A stretch of DNA of 64,000 nt from Actinomycetospora succinea (GTDB lineage: Bacteria; Actinomycetota; Actinomycetes; Mycobacteriales; Pseudonocardiaceae): the NCBI RefSeq assembly GCF_004363095.1, contig NZ_SNYO01000002.1, forward strand, positions 806,001 through 870,000, given 5' to 3'. Position 1 is the first letter of the stretch. Each line of letters starts with the position of its first letter. The notes below the pieces were generated by a model that made no database searches, was not told the origin of the DNA, and saw only the letters and a list, made by a program, of their open reading frames with translations. The translations under genes were made by a program, and so were the position numbers. This document shows, in pieces, positions 8,270 through 16,987 of this stretch.

Positions 8270-9392
8270 GCCGCGACGACGCCAGCCGCGCCCCGGCCGC
8301 CATCGCGTCGAACTTCGCCCACATCACCGTCGGGTCGACCTCGGGCACGAACGAGGCCTGCGACGAGAACCCGCAGTCGGCGCCGGCCATGACGCGCTCC
8401 GGGCCGACCAGCCGCGCGAAGCGCTCCAGGCGCTCGGCGATGAGCTCGGGGTGCTCGACGATGTTGGAGGCGTGCGTGATCACGCCCGGGATCAGCACCT
8501 TGTCGTCGGGCAGGGTCACGGTCTCCCAGAGGTGGTACTCGTGCTCGTGGCGCGCGTTGGCGGCCTCAAAGGAGTAGTACCGCGCGTCGACCGCCAGCAC
8601 GAGGTCGATGACGTCGGCGAGCGGGACGTCGAAGACGCGCGGGCCCTCGTTGATCGAGTAGCAGGTGTGGAAGCGGACCTTCTCGGTCGGGATCCCGCGC
8701 AGCGCGTGGTTGATCGCCTCCACGTACATCCGCCCGCGGCGCTCGCGGGTGGGCTGGTCGTACTGGTGGAAGCTGTAGATCTCGGTGAGGAACGGGTCGT
8801 CGACCTGCAGCGTGAAGCCGGCGTCGACGATCGCGCGGTACTCGACGTTCATCGCGTCGGCGACCGCGAAGTAGTACTCCTCCTCGGAGCCGTAGTACTC
8901 GTTGACGCCGACGCCGCTCGGGGCGATCGACGGCACGAACGCCTCGGACGGATCCACCGCCGCCGCGAGGTTGTCGAGGTCCCGCTGCAGCGCCGCCTGC
9001 CCCTGGTAGACCAGCGGCCCGGTGCACACGACCGGCTCGATCGTGCCGACCGTCCCGCCCATCATCGCCTGCGCGAAGTAGCGCTCGTAGTAGTCCGGGA
9101 ACGCCTCCTGCTCGGCCGCGAAGCTGTAGACGGTCTCGGCGCCGGGGCGGCGCTCGAGCCCGCCGAGGCGCTCGGTGACGTAGCTGAAGAAGCCGAGCTT
9201 GCCCATCTCGCCGTCGGTGACGACGTCGACGCCGTGCTCGCGCTGCGCGGCGACGACGTCGGCGACGGCCGTGCGCGTGGCGTCGGCGAGGACGTCGTCG
9301 GCGACGTCGTCACCCCGCTGCCGGGCGGCGAGGAGGTCGAGCAGGGGCTTCGGGCGGGGCAGGCTGCCGACGTGGGTGGTGCGGATGGTCAC
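8253..9392 (-). CDS. Cobalamin-independent methionine synthase (MetE) family protein, C-terminal-domain type
   Basis: 379 residues, about half of full MetE, corresponding to the catalytic C-terminal barrel. The opening IRTTHVGSLPRPKPLL is the conserved start of this domain. The zinc ligands of MetE can be matched: His242 and Cys244 in FHTCYS, Glu276 in YYSFEAANA and Cys340 in AGADCGFSS. The homocysteine-binding segment DGEMGKLGFFSYV is also present. It therefore should activate a thiol and accept a methyl group, but the missing N-terminal domain means the methyl donor may not be folate. Start GTG at 9392 has GGAG at good spacing. It is divergent from the aromatic-degradation operon and could serve methyl groups released there, which is inference only. 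Confidence 0.85.
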   Translation of the reverse strand: MTIRTTHVGSLPRPKPLLDLLAARQRGDDVADDVLADATRTAVADVVAAQREHGVDVVTDGEMGKLGFFSYVTERLGGLERRPGAETVYSFAAEQEAFPDYYERYFAQAMMGGTVGTIEPVVCTGPLVYQGQAALQRDLDNLAAAVDPSEAFVPSIAPSGVGVNEYYGSEEEYYFAVADAMNVEYRAIVDAGFTLQVDDPFLTEIYSFHQYDQPTRERRGRMYVEAINHALRGIPTEKVRFHTCYSINEGPRVFDVPLADVIDLVLAVDARYYSFEAANARHEHEYHLWETVTLPDDKVLIPGVITHASNIVEHPELIAERLERFARLVGPERVMAGADCGFSSQASFVPEVDPTVMWAKFDAMAAGARLASSRLNAVR

Positions 9393-9582
9393 GGCCGCTC
9401 CTCGTATTTCCTGTACTGACGGGTTCAGGTGGAGAGTGGCCCGGTCGGTGCGGACGGTCAACCGGCTCGTCAATTGAGACTCCAGGCATCTCGATCGTTC
9501 TGTATTCGGCGCTTTCTCGTCAGGGATGGCTTGTGTCACGCTCGACCGCGGACGTTCGAGGAGGAGCGGAGGTGCACGCGAC

Positions 9583-10767
9583 ATGACCCGCGTCGTCGTC
9601 GCCGGGGCCGGCATCGGTGGCCTGACGCTCGGCATCGCCCTGGCCCGCGCCGGCGTCGCCGTCGACCTCTACGAGCGCGCCGACGAGCTGCGCGAGGTCG
9701 GCGCCGCCGTGGCGCTCTCGGCCAACGGGTCGCGCCACCTCTACCGCCTCGGGGTGGGCGAGGCCCTCGACGCCGTGTCCACCCAGCCCACCGAGCTGAT
9801 CTACCGCGACGGGCGCACCGGCGCGCGCATCGCCGCGCACACCGGCGGCGCGAGCTACCGCGAGCGCCACGGCGCGCCGTACTGGGGCGTGCACCGCGTC
9901 GACCTGCAGCAGACGCTCGCCGCCGCGTTCACGAACGCCGCGGGCGCCGAGCACCTGCACCTCGGCACCGCGGTGACCGGCGTGGACGCCGAGCGCGGTG
10001 CGCTGCTGCTCGCGGACGGCACCGAGGCGGTCGGCGACGTCGTCGTCGGCGCCGACGGGGTCCGCTCGCTGCTGCGCGACGCCGTGACCGGACCGGGCAC
10101 CGGCCCGACCTACTCGGGGACGAGCGGGTTCCGGGGTCTCGTGCCGATCGACGCCCTGCCGAGCCTGCCCGACCCGCACGCCATCCAGTTCTGGGCGGGC
10201 CCCGGCGCGCACCTGCTGCACTACGCGCTGGGCCGCGACGACGACACCATCAACTTCCTCGCCGTCCTCTGCGGCCCGGCGACCTGGGAGGGCGCGCAGC
10301 ACGAGGTCCCCGCCGGGGAGCTCCTCGACGGCTTCGCGGGCTGGCACCCGGCGGTGCGCGAGATGATCACCGCGGTGCCGCAGAGCGCGCGCTGGCCGCT
10401 GCTCGCCCAGGAGCCGATGACGCGCTGGACACGGGGCCGGATCGCCCTGCTCGGCGACGCCTGCCACGCGATGCTGCCCCACCACGGCCAGGGCGCGAAC
10501 CAGGCGATCGAGGACGCCGTCACGCTCGCCCGCCTGCTCACCGAGCACGACCCCGCCAGCGCGCTCGCCGCCTACCCGCGCGAGCGCCGCGCCCGCACCC
10601 GCGCGATCGCCGCGAGCGCCTGGGACACCGGGACGCTGCTCCACCTCGACGACGACCACCCGCGGATCGCCGAGCGCGACAAGCGCTTCGCGGGCTACCT
10701 GCCCGACCACGCCTGGGTCCACGACCACGACGCCGCCACCACCCCCAGAGGAGAAGTCCCCGCATGA
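9583..10767 (+). CDS. FAD-dependent monooxygenase, salicylate-hydroxylase-like
   Basis: 394 residues of a class A flavoprotein hydroxylase. The GxGxxG motif VVVAGAGIGGLTLGIAL starts at residue 4, the DG motif is in VVVGADGVRS, and the GD motif is in RIALLGDACHAMLPHHGQGANQAIEDA. The start at 9583 has GGAGG 11 bases upstream. It is the first gene of the catechol operon and its stop overlaps catA (ATGA). Position and similarity suggest oxidative decarboxylation of salicylate (or a related hydroxybenzoate or aniline-like compound) to catechol. Substrate specificity cannot be proven from sequence; 3-hydroxybenzoate 6-hydroxylase and 6-hydroxynicotinate hydroxylase are close relatives. Confidence 0.85.
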   Translation: MTRVVVAGAGIGGLTLGIALARAGVAVDLYERADELREVGAAVALSANGSRHLYRLGVGEALDAVSTQPTELIYRDGRTGARIAAHTGGASYRERHGAPYWGVHRVDLQQTLAAAFTNAAGAEHLHLGTAVTGVDAERGALLLADGTEAVGDVVVGADGVRSLLRDAVTGPGTGPTYSGTSGFRGLVPIDALPSLPDPHAIQFWAGPGAHLLHYALGRDDDTINFLAVLCGPATWEGAQHEVPAGELLDGFAGWHPAVREMITAVPQSARWPLLAQEPMTRWTRGRIALLGDACHAMLPHHGQGANQAIEDAVTLARLLTEHDPASALAAYPRERRARTRAIAASAWDTGTLLHLDDDHPRIAERDKRFAGYLPDHAWVHDHDAATTPRGEVPA

Positions 10768-11627
10768 CCACCACCGAAGCCGGCGCCGCCCTCGCCGGTG
10801 CCAACGCCACCGACTCCGCCCGCGCCGGGCTCTCGAACCTGCGCGGCCAGGGCACCGGGCAGGCCGACCCCGCCCGCGTGTCCGCCGTCGTCGGCGCCGC
10901 CCTCGAGGGCATCCGCGCGGCGATCCGCGACAACAAGGTCACCTACGAGGAGTTCGACGCGTTCAAGCAGTGGCTGATCGCGGTCTCCGACACCGGCGAG
11001 TGGCCGCTGTTCCTCGACGTCTACCTGGAGTTCGAGGTCGAGAAGGTCGCCGCGCAGACCCAGCAGGGCTCGGTCGGCACGATCCTCGGGCCGTTCTGGC
11101 TCGACGGGCAGGCCCAGCTCACGACCCCGGCCACGCTGCCGATGCGCGACGACGAGCCGGGCACGCCGATGATCCTGGCCGGTCAGGTCACCGACACCGA
11201 CGGCACGCCGCTGCGCGGGGCCACCGTCGACATCTGGCACACCGACGACGAGGGCTGGTACTCCGGCTTCGCCTCGAAGCCGCCGGCCGGCAACCTGCGC
11301 GGCGTCGTGGCCTGCGACGACGAGGGCCGCTTCGAGATCCACACCCGCAAGCCCGCGCCGTACACGATCCCGCTCGACGGCCCGACCGGGCAGATGACCC
11401 AGGCCGCCGGCTGGAGCCCGTGGCGCCCCGCCCACATCCACCTGCTCGTCGCCGCCCCCGGGCACCGGACGCTGACCAGCCAGCTGTTCTTCACCGGCGA
11501 CCCCTACCTCGGCAACGACGTCGCCTCGGCCGACAAGCCGGAGCTGACCCTCGACCCGCAGCCCACCGGCAACGGCGATGAGGTGCGCTCCGACCGCGAC
11601 TTCGTGCTGGAGCCGGGGCAGGACTAG
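10764..11627 (+). CDS. catA: Catechol 1,2-dioxygenase (intradiol)
   Basis: 287 residues. The four iron(III) ligands of intradiol dioxygenases are visible: Tyr166 (GWYSGF), Tyr200 (PAPYTIP), His224 and His226 (RPAHIHLLV). The helical N-terminal linker domain (residues 1-110) has the arrangement of catechol rather than protocatechuate dioxygenases and forms the dimer contact. It cleaves catechol to cis,cis-muconate. It starts in an ATGA overlap with the monooxygenase and is followed five bases later by the LysR gene. A hydroxyquinol or chlorocatechol preference is possible, but the catB and catC genes downstream favour catechol. Confidence 0.93.
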   Translation: MTTTEAGAALAGANATDSARAGLSNLRGQGTGQADPARVSAVVGAALEGIRAAIRDNKVTYEEFDAFKQWLIAVSDTGEWPLFLDVYLEFEVEKVAAQTQQGSVGTILGPFWLDGQAQLTTPATLPMRDDEPGTPMILAGQVTDTDGTPLRGATVDIWHTDDEGWYSGFASKPPAGNLRGVVACDDEGRFEIHTRKPAPYTIPLDGPTGQMTQAAGWSPWRPAHIHLLVAAPGHRTLTSQLFFTGDPYLGNDVASADKPELTLDPQPTGNGDEVRSDRDFVLEPGQD

Positions 11628-11632
11628 CACCG

Positions 11633-12547
11633 GTGGAGACGCGCCAGCTGCGCTACTTCGTCGCGGTCGCCGAGACGCGGCACTTCGGGCGGGCCGCCGA
11701 GCGGCTGCACATCGCCCAGTCGCCGCTGTCCCAGGCGATCCGGCAGCTCGAGGCGCAGCTGGGCGCTCCCCTGTTCGAGCGCACCACCCGGCGGGTCGAC
11801 CTGACCGCCGCCGGCGAGGCGCTGCTGCCCGAGGCCGTGCGCATCCTCGCCTCGCTCGACGCGGCCCGCGACCAGGTGGGCCGCGTGGCGGCGGGCGCGC
11901 TCGGGCGGCTACGCATCGGCGCGACGGGGCTGGCGACCTACCGGCACGTCCCGGAGATCGTCCGGCGCCTCACCGCCGACCTGCCCGGTCTGGCGCTGGC
12001 GTTCACCACGGAGATGCTCACCCCGTCGCTCGAGACCGCGCTCGCCGACCACCGCATCGACCTCGCGGTCCTGCGCCCGCCGGTGGGCGACGCCGGGCTC
12101 GCCCAGCACGTCCTCGCCCGCGAGCGCCTCGTGCTGGCGGTCCCGGCGGACCACTGGCTGGCACCGGCCTCGGGGCCCTCGCGCCCGGCCGACCTCGCGG
12201 AGCTCGCCGACGACGACTTCGTCGTCTACGCGGCGCCGGGCTCGGTGGTCGGCGAGGCGGCGGCGCGGGCGTGCCGGGCCGCCGGGTTCACGCCGCGGCG
12301 CACCCACGACGCCGACCAGACCTCGATCGTCCTCGCGCTCGTCGCGGCCGGCGTCGGCGTGGCGCTGCTGCCGTCGTCGGTGCTCGCCGTGGCCGTCGAG
12401 GGCGTGCGCTACGTCGAGCTCGACGAAGCCGAACCCGTGACCACCGACGTCGCCCTGGCCTGGCGGCGCGACGACCCGCAACCGGCCCTGACGCGCGCGC
12501 TCGCCGTGCTGTGCCGCCCCGACCACCCGGAGACCCGACAGGCATGA
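11633..12547 (+). CDS. LysR-type regulator inside the catechol operon (CatR-like)
   Basis: 304 residues, GTG start. The N-terminal winged helix-turn-helix is textbook LysR: METRQLRYFVAVAETRHFGRAAERLHIAQSPLSQAIRQLEAQLG followed by PLFERTTRRVDLTAAGE. The effector domain (residues 90-300) ends with FVVYAAPG and VAAGVGVALLPSS. LysR activators of cat operons usually respond to cis,cis-muconate. Unusually, it is not divergent from its target but lies in line between catA and catB, overlapping catB by four bases, so it should be co-transcribed and could autoregulate. Confidence 0.92.
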   Translation: METRQLRYFVAVAETRHFGRAAERLHIAQSPLSQAIRQLEAQLGAPLFERTTRRVDLTAAGEALLPEAVRILASLDAARDQVGRVAAGALGRLRIGATGLATYRHVPEIVRRLTADLPGLALAFTTEMLTPSLETALADHRIDLAVLRPPVGDAGLAQHVLARERLVLAVPADHWLAPASGPSRPADLAELADDDFVVYAAPGSVVGEAAARACRAAGFTPRRTHDADQTSIVLALVAAGVGVALLPSSVLAVAVEGVRYVELDEAEPVTTDVALAWRRDDPQPALTRALAVLCRPDHPETRQA

Positions 12548-13644
12548 AGATCATAGAAGTCGAGGCCATCCCCCTCGCCGTCCCGTTCAGCCGGCCGTTC
12601 GCGTTCGCGAGCGGGCAGGCCACCGCCGCCGACCACGTCCTCGTCCGGATCACCACCGACGACGGGCTGGTCGGGCACGGCGAGGCGCCGCCCCGGCCCT
12701 ACACCTACGGCGAGACGGCGGGCTCGATCGTCTCCGTGGTGCGCGACCTGTTCGCGCCAGTGCTCATCGGCGCCGACCCGTTCGCCCGCGAGCGCATCCG
12801 CGCCGACCTCGGCCGCACGGTCGCCAACAACGCCGCCAAGGGCGCCGTCGACGTCGCCCTCTGGGACCTCGTCGGCCAGGCCTGCGGGCAGCCGGTGCAC
12901 GTGCTGCTCGGGCACGCCGCCGACGACGTGGCGGCCGCCCACATGATCGGGCTCGGCACGCCGTCGGAGATGGTCGCCGACGCACTCGAGGTCAACGACC
13001 GGTACGGCGTCGAGGCGTTCAAGGTGAAGGTCGGCCGGGACCTCGCGCACGACCTCGCCGCGGTGCGCGAGCTGCGCCGCGAGCTCGGCGACTCGATCGA
13101 GCTCTACGCCGACGCCAACCGTGGGTGGGACGCCGACACCGCCGTCGTCGCCGCCCGCCGGCTCGCCGACTTCCACGTCACCATGCTCGAGGAGCCCAAC
13201 CCCGCCGACGACGTGCTCGGCCGGCGCCGGATCGTGCGCGAGAGCCCGATCCCGATCGTCGGCGACGAGTCGACGATCTCGCTGGGCGGCGTCGCCCGGT
13301 CCCTGCTCGACGGCGACTCGCAGGCGATCAGCGTCAAGGTCGCGCGGACCGGGTTCACCGACTCCGCCAAGATCGTCGGGCTGTGCGAGGGCCTCGGCGT
13401 CGCCACGACGATCGGCAACCAGATCGACGGCATGCTCGGCACCGTCGCCTCCACCGCGCTCGGCTGCGGCCTGCGCTCGCTCGCCCGCCACCCCGTCGAG
13501 GTCACCACGTTCCTGCTGATGACCGACGACGTCCTCACCGAGCCCCCGACGATCGCCGACGGCCGCATCGCCGCCCGCCAGGGTCCGGGCCTCGGTGTCA
13601 CGATCGACCCCGACAAGCTCGCCCACTACCGCGCCGATCGCTAG
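12544..13644 (+). CDS. catB: Muconate cycloisomerase
   Basis: 366 residues, enolase superfamily, mandelate-racemase/muconate-lactonising branch. The catalytic KxK is in AFKVKVGRD, the metal ligands are Asp in YADANRGWD, Glu in MLEEPNP and Asp/Glu in PIVGDESTIS, and the second Lys is in AISVKVARTG. It converts cis,cis-muconate to muconolactone in the second step after catechol ring opening. It overlaps the LysR stop by ATGA and is followed by catC nine bases later. Dipeptide epimerase is the main alternative in this superfamily but the context excludes it. Confidence 0.93.
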   Translation: MKIIEVEAIPLAVPFSRPFAFASGQATAADHVLVRITTDDGLVGHGEAPPRPYTYGETAGSIVSVVRDLFAPVLIGADPFARERIRADLGRTVANNAAKGAVDVALWDLVGQACGQPVHVLLGHAADDVAAAHMIGLGTPSEMVADALEVNDRYGVEAFKVKVGRDLAHDLAAVRELRRELGDSIELYADANRGWDADTAVVAARRLADFHVTMLEEPNPADDVLGRRRIVRESPIPIVGDESTISLGGVARSLLDGDSQAISVKVARTGFTDSAKIVGLCEGLGVATTIGNQIDGMLGTVASTALGCGLRSLARHPVEVTTFLLMTDDVLTEPPTIADGRIAARQGPGLGVTIDPDKLAHYRADR

Positions 13645-13653
13645 GAGCACCCC

Positions 13654-13935
13654 GTGCAGTTCCTCGTCCGCATGGACGTCCGTCTCCCCCACGACATGCC
13701 GCCGGACGTCGCCGACGACCTCCGCAGCCGCGAGAAGGCCCGCGCCCACGAGATCCAGCGCTCGGGCAAGTGGCCGGAGCTCTGGCGCGTGGTCGGGCAG
13801 TACGCCAACGTCAGCCGGTTCGACGTCGAGTCGGGCGACGAGCTCCACCAGCTGCTCACGAGCCTGCCGCTGTTCCCGTACATGCAGGTCGAGGTCACGG
13901 CGCTGACCGTGCACCCGTCGAAGCTCGAGTCCTGA
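13654..13935 (+). CDS. catC: Muconolactone delta-isomerase
   Basis: 93 residues, the normal length of this small decameric enzyme. The N-terminus MQFLVRMDVRLPHDMP and the conserved EKARAHEIQRSGKWPELWRVVGQYANVSRFDVES are diagnostic. It isomerises muconolactone to beta-ketoadipate enol-lactone. Translation starts at GTG 13654 with AGGAG seven bases upstream. It sits in the expected place between catB and pcaD. Confidence 0.95.
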   Translation: MQFLVRMDVRLPHDMPPDVADDLRSREKARAHEIQRSGKWPELWRVVGQYANVSRFDVESGDELHQLLTSLPLFPYMQVEVTALTVHPSKLES

Positions 13936-14001
13936 TGAGCTGCCTCCTGTCCAACGGAAGCACACGGTTCGCCACCCCCGGCCGACGGGCACGGTGAGGG
14001 C

Positions 14002-14766
14002 GTGAAGCTCCACCACGCCGCCGAGGGTCCCGCCGACGGGCCGCCGCTGGTCCTGCTGTGCTCGCTGGGCAGCACGATCGACATGTGGGCGCCGCAGCGC
14101 GCCGAGCTGGCCGACGAGTTCCGGGTGATCTCCCTCGACACCCGGGGCCACGGTGACTCGCCGGTCCCCGACGGCCCGTACACCGTCGAGGACCTCGCCC
14201 GCGACGTCCTCGAGACCCTCGACGACCTCGGCGTCGCGCGCGCCTCGTTCGCCGGCGTCTCGCTCGGCGGGGCGATCGCCCAGTGGATCGGCCTGTACGC
14301 CCCCGAGCGCGCCGCGACGCTGGCGATGCTGTGCACCGCGGCGCGCTTCCCGAACGCCGACACGTTCCGCGACCGTGCTCAGAAGGTCCGCGCGGAGGGC
14401 ACCGCGGCGATCGCCGACGCGGTCGTCGCGCGCTGGTTCACCGAGGACTTCGCCGAGGCCGAGCCCGACACCGTGGCCCGCATGCGCGACCAGATCGCCG
14501 CCACCCCGGCCGAGGGCTACGCCGGGTGCGCCGAGGCCGTCGCCGCGTGGGACGTCGTCGACGAGCTCGGCGGCATCGCCGTGCCGACGCTCGTGGTCGG
14601 CGGCGTCGAGGACCCGGCGACCCCGCCCGAGAACCAGCAGATCCTCGCCGACGGCATCCCGGGCGCGCGCCTCGAGACCGTCACCAACGCCGCGCACCTG
14701 GCCTCGTTCCAGCGACCCGACGTCGTGACGCCGCTGCTGCGCGAGCACGCGAAGGGAGCGTCATGA
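14002..14766 (+). CDS. pcaD: Beta-ketoadipate enol-lactone hydrolase
   Basis: 254 residues, alpha/beta hydrolase fold. The nucleophile Ser is in [13 protein letters not shown], the acid in [13 protein letters not shown] and the His in [12 protein letters not shown]. The start of the protein ([30 protein letters not shown]) matches PcaD closely. It hydrolyses the enol-lactone to beta-ketoadipate. The gap of 66 bases before it is the largest in the operon. Its stop overlaps pcaI by ATGA. There is no fused decarboxylase domain, unlike the PcaL proteins of some actinomycetes, as expected for a catechol-only branch. Confidence 0.92.
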   Translation: MKLHHAAEGPADGPPLVLLCSLGSTIDMWAPQRAELADEFRVISLDTRGHGDSPVPDGPYTVEDLARDVLETLDDLGVARASFAGVSLGGAIAQWIGLYAPERAATLAMLCTAARFPNADTFRDRAQKVRAEGTAAIADAVVARWFTEDFAEAEPDTVARMRDQIAATPAEGYAGCAEAVAAWDVVDELGGIAVPTLVVGGVEDPATPPENQQILADGIPGARLETVTNAAHLASFQRPDVVTPLLREHAKGAS

Positions 14767-15542
14767 CGATCGACAAGACCGTCGCCTCGGCCGACGAGGC
14801 CGTCGCCGACATCACCGACGGGGCGTCGCTGGCGGTCGGCGGGTTCGGCCTGTCCGGCGTGCCGATCGTGCTCATCGACGCGCTGTCGCGGGGCTCGGCG
14901 ACCGACCTGCACGTCGCGTCGAACAACTGCGGCACCGACGGCTGGGGCCTGGGCATCCTGCTCGAGCAGCACCGCATCGCCCGTGTCGTCGCGTCCTACA
15001 TCGGCGAGAACAAGGAGTTCGGCCGGCAGTACCTCGCCGGCGAGCTCGAGGTCGAGCTGACCCCGCAGGGCACGCTGGCCGAGCGCCTGCGCGCCGCCGG
15101 CTCGGGGATCCCGGCGTTCTACACCCCGGCCGGGGTCGGCACCTGGGTCGCCGACGGCGAGATGCCGTGGCGCTACGCCGCGGACGGCTCGGTCGCGGTG
15201 ACCTCGCCGCCCAAGGAGGTGCGGGAGTTCGACGTCGATGGTCAGCGCGTCCCGTTCGTCCTCGAGCTCTCCCTGGTCTGCGACTTCGGCCTGGTCCGCG
15301 CCGCGAAGGGCGACCGGCACGGCAACCTCGTCTTCCACCGCTCGGCGCGGAACTTCAACCCGCTCGCGGCGATGGCCGGGCGCACGACGATCGCCGAGGT
15401 CGAGGAGCTCGTCGAGCCCGGCGAGATCGACCCCGACGACGTCCACGTGCCCGGCATCTTCGTGCACCGCGTCGTCGAGCTGACCGGCGAGCAGATCACC
15501 ACCAAGCACATCGAGAAGCGCACGACACGGGAGAACTCGTGA
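14763..15542 (+). CDS. pcaI: 3-oxoadipate CoA-transferase, alpha subunit
   Basis: 259 residues, family I CoA-transferase subunit A. The signature [25 protein letters not shown] and [19 protein letters not shown] are clear, as is the C-terminal [42 protein letters not shown]. With the beta subunit it transfers CoA from succinyl-CoA to beta-ketoadipate. The genes overlap by GTGA, which fits equimolar synthesis. Succinyl-CoA:acetoacetate transferase is the nearest alternative; the operon supports oxoadipate. Confidence 0.9.
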   Translation: MTIDKTVASADEAVADITDGASLAVGGFGLSGVPIVLIDALSRGSATDLHVASNNCGTDGWGLGILLEQHRIARVVASYIGENKEFGRQYLAGELEVELTPQGTLAERLRAAGSGIPAFYTPAGVGTWVADGEMPWRYAADGSVAVTSPPKEVREFDVDGQRVPFVLELSLVCDFGLVRAAKGDRHGNLVFHRSARNFNPLAAMAGRTTIAEVEELVEPGEIDPDDVHVPGIFVHRVVELTGEQITTKHIEKRTTRENS

Positions 15543-16195
15543 GCCTCACCCGCGAGCAGATGGCCGCCCGCGCCGCGCGCGAGCTGACCCACGGCACCTA
15601 CGTCAACCTCGGCATCGGGCTCCCGACGCTGATCCCGAACCACCTGCCCGAGGGCGTCGACGTGCTGCTGCACTCGGAGAACGGGCTGCTCGGCGTCGGC
15701 CCGTACCCGACCGAGGACGAGGTCGACCCCGACCTCATCAACGCCGGCAAGGAGACCGTCACCGTCCGCGACGGCGCCTCGTTCTTCGACTCTGCGCTGT
15801 CGTTCGGGATGATCCGCGGCGGCAAGGTCGACACCGCGGTGCTGGGCGCCATGCAGGTCGCCGTCACCGGCGACATCGCCAACTGGGCGGTGCCCGGCGC
15901 GATGGTCAAGGGCATGGGCGGCGCGATGGACCTGGTCCACGGCGCCCGCCGCGTCCTCGTGGTGATGGAGCACGTGACCAAGAAGGGCGCGGCCAAGCTC
16001 GTCGAGTCCTGCTCGCTGCCCCTGACCGGGCGCGGCGTCGTCTCGCGCGTCATCACCGACCTCGCCGTGGTCGACGTGACGCCCAGCGGCTTCGTCCTGC
16101 GCGAGCTCGCGCCGGGCGTCACCGCCGAGGAGGTGCGCGAGCAGACGGGCGCCCCGCTGGCCGACGCCGACGACCTGACCGAGATCGCCGCCTGA
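15539..16195 (+). CDS. pcaJ: 3-oxoadipate CoA-transferase, beta subunit
   Basis: 218 residues from a GTG overlapping the pcaI stop. The catalytic glutamate that forms the glutamyl-CoA thioester lies in [15 protein letters not shown]. Other family blocks are [21 protein letters not shown] and [25 protein letters not shown]. It completes the operon: the product beta-ketoadipyl-CoA still needs the thiolase PcaF, which is not encoded nearby. No clear terminator stem was found directly after the stop. Confidence 0.92.
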   Translation: MSLTREQMAARAARELTHGTYVNLGIGLPTLIPNHLPEGVDVLLHSENGLLGVGPYPTEDEVDPDLINAGKETVTVRDGASFFDSALSFGMIRGGKVDTAVLGAMQVAVTGDIANWAVPGAMVKGMGGAMDLVHGARRVLVVMEHVTKKGAAKLVESCSLPLTGRGVVSRVITDLAVVDVTPSGFVLRELAPGVTAEEVREQTGAPLADADDLTEIAA

Positions 16196-16333
16196 GACTG
16201 GCCGTCAACCGAGCGCGACGGACCCACAACGCACGGTTCGTGGCCTCGGCTTGTCGTCCCTGGTGCTCCGCGCGATCGTTGCCGTCTTCCGTCGGGAGAC
16301 CACCACCACCGATCCGGTCCGCCGAGGAGACCG

Positions 16334-16987
16334 ATGATCACCAACCGCGATCTCGCCGTCATCCCCGGACACGTCGCCCGCGCCGCTCTCGACGCCGCCC
16401 GCGCGGAGATGAGCGAACGCCTGGCCCACCGGCTCATGGCCGGCTCGCTCGACCGCGTCCAGCGGGTGCTGCTGCGGCTCCTGGCGCGCGCGAGCCTGTC
16501 CGACCGCGCGACGCGCGTCGCGCTGCGGGCGGAGGCCGACGAGCTCGACGCCGCCGTCCGGGCCGCGCGCGACATCATCTTCTCGTGCTCGGGGCCGCCC
16601 CCGGCGCCCGCCGACCCGCCCGTCGAGACGGCGCTGCTCGACGCCGACGGCGTGATCGTCTGGGTGGACGAGACGTGGGAGGAGTTCTGCCTGGCCAACG
16701 GCGGCGACCCGGCCCGCACCGGGGTCGGCCGGTCGTTCCTCGCGCTGTGTGACGAGGCGGCGGCCACCGACGACCACAGCGGCGTCGTCGCCGCGGCCAT
16801 CCGGGCGGCGCTCGAGGGTGACCTGCCCGCCCCGACGCGGGTCGAGGTGCCGTGCCACGCCCCGACCCGCCCGCGCTTCTTCGACGTCCTGATCTCGTCG
16901 CGCCGCGACGACCACGGCCGCGTGCTCGGCGCGACCGTGACGCTCTCGGAGGCCGTCGCCGCGCCGGTCCAGCCCCGGCCCGTCTAG
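16334..16987 (+). CDS. PAS-domain protein
   Basis: 217 residues with GAGGAG seven bases before the ATG. The N-terminal 85 residues are helical and Ala/Arg/Leu-rich. Residues 95-210 form one PAS domain (TALLDADGVIVWVDETWEEFCLANGGDPARTGVGRSFLALCDEA, then a strand pair ending RFFDVLISSRRDDHGRVLGATVTLSEA). There is no kinase, GGDEF, HTH or other output domain, so it may act by protein-protein contact. Its stop codon shares bases with the stop of the convergent acetoacetyl-CoA synthetase. It is not obviously part of the catechol operon, from which it is separated by 138 bases. Confidence 0.75.
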   Translation: MITNRDLAVIPGHVARAALDAARAEMSERLAHRLMAGSLDRVQRVLLRLLARASLSDRATRVALRAEADELDAAVRAARDIIFSCSGPPPAPADPPVETALLDADGVIVWVDETWEEFCLANGGDPARTGVGRSFLALCDEAAATDDHSGVVAAAIRAALEGDLPAPTRVEVPCHAPTRPRFFDVLISSRRDDHGRVLGATVTLSEAVAAPVQPRPV

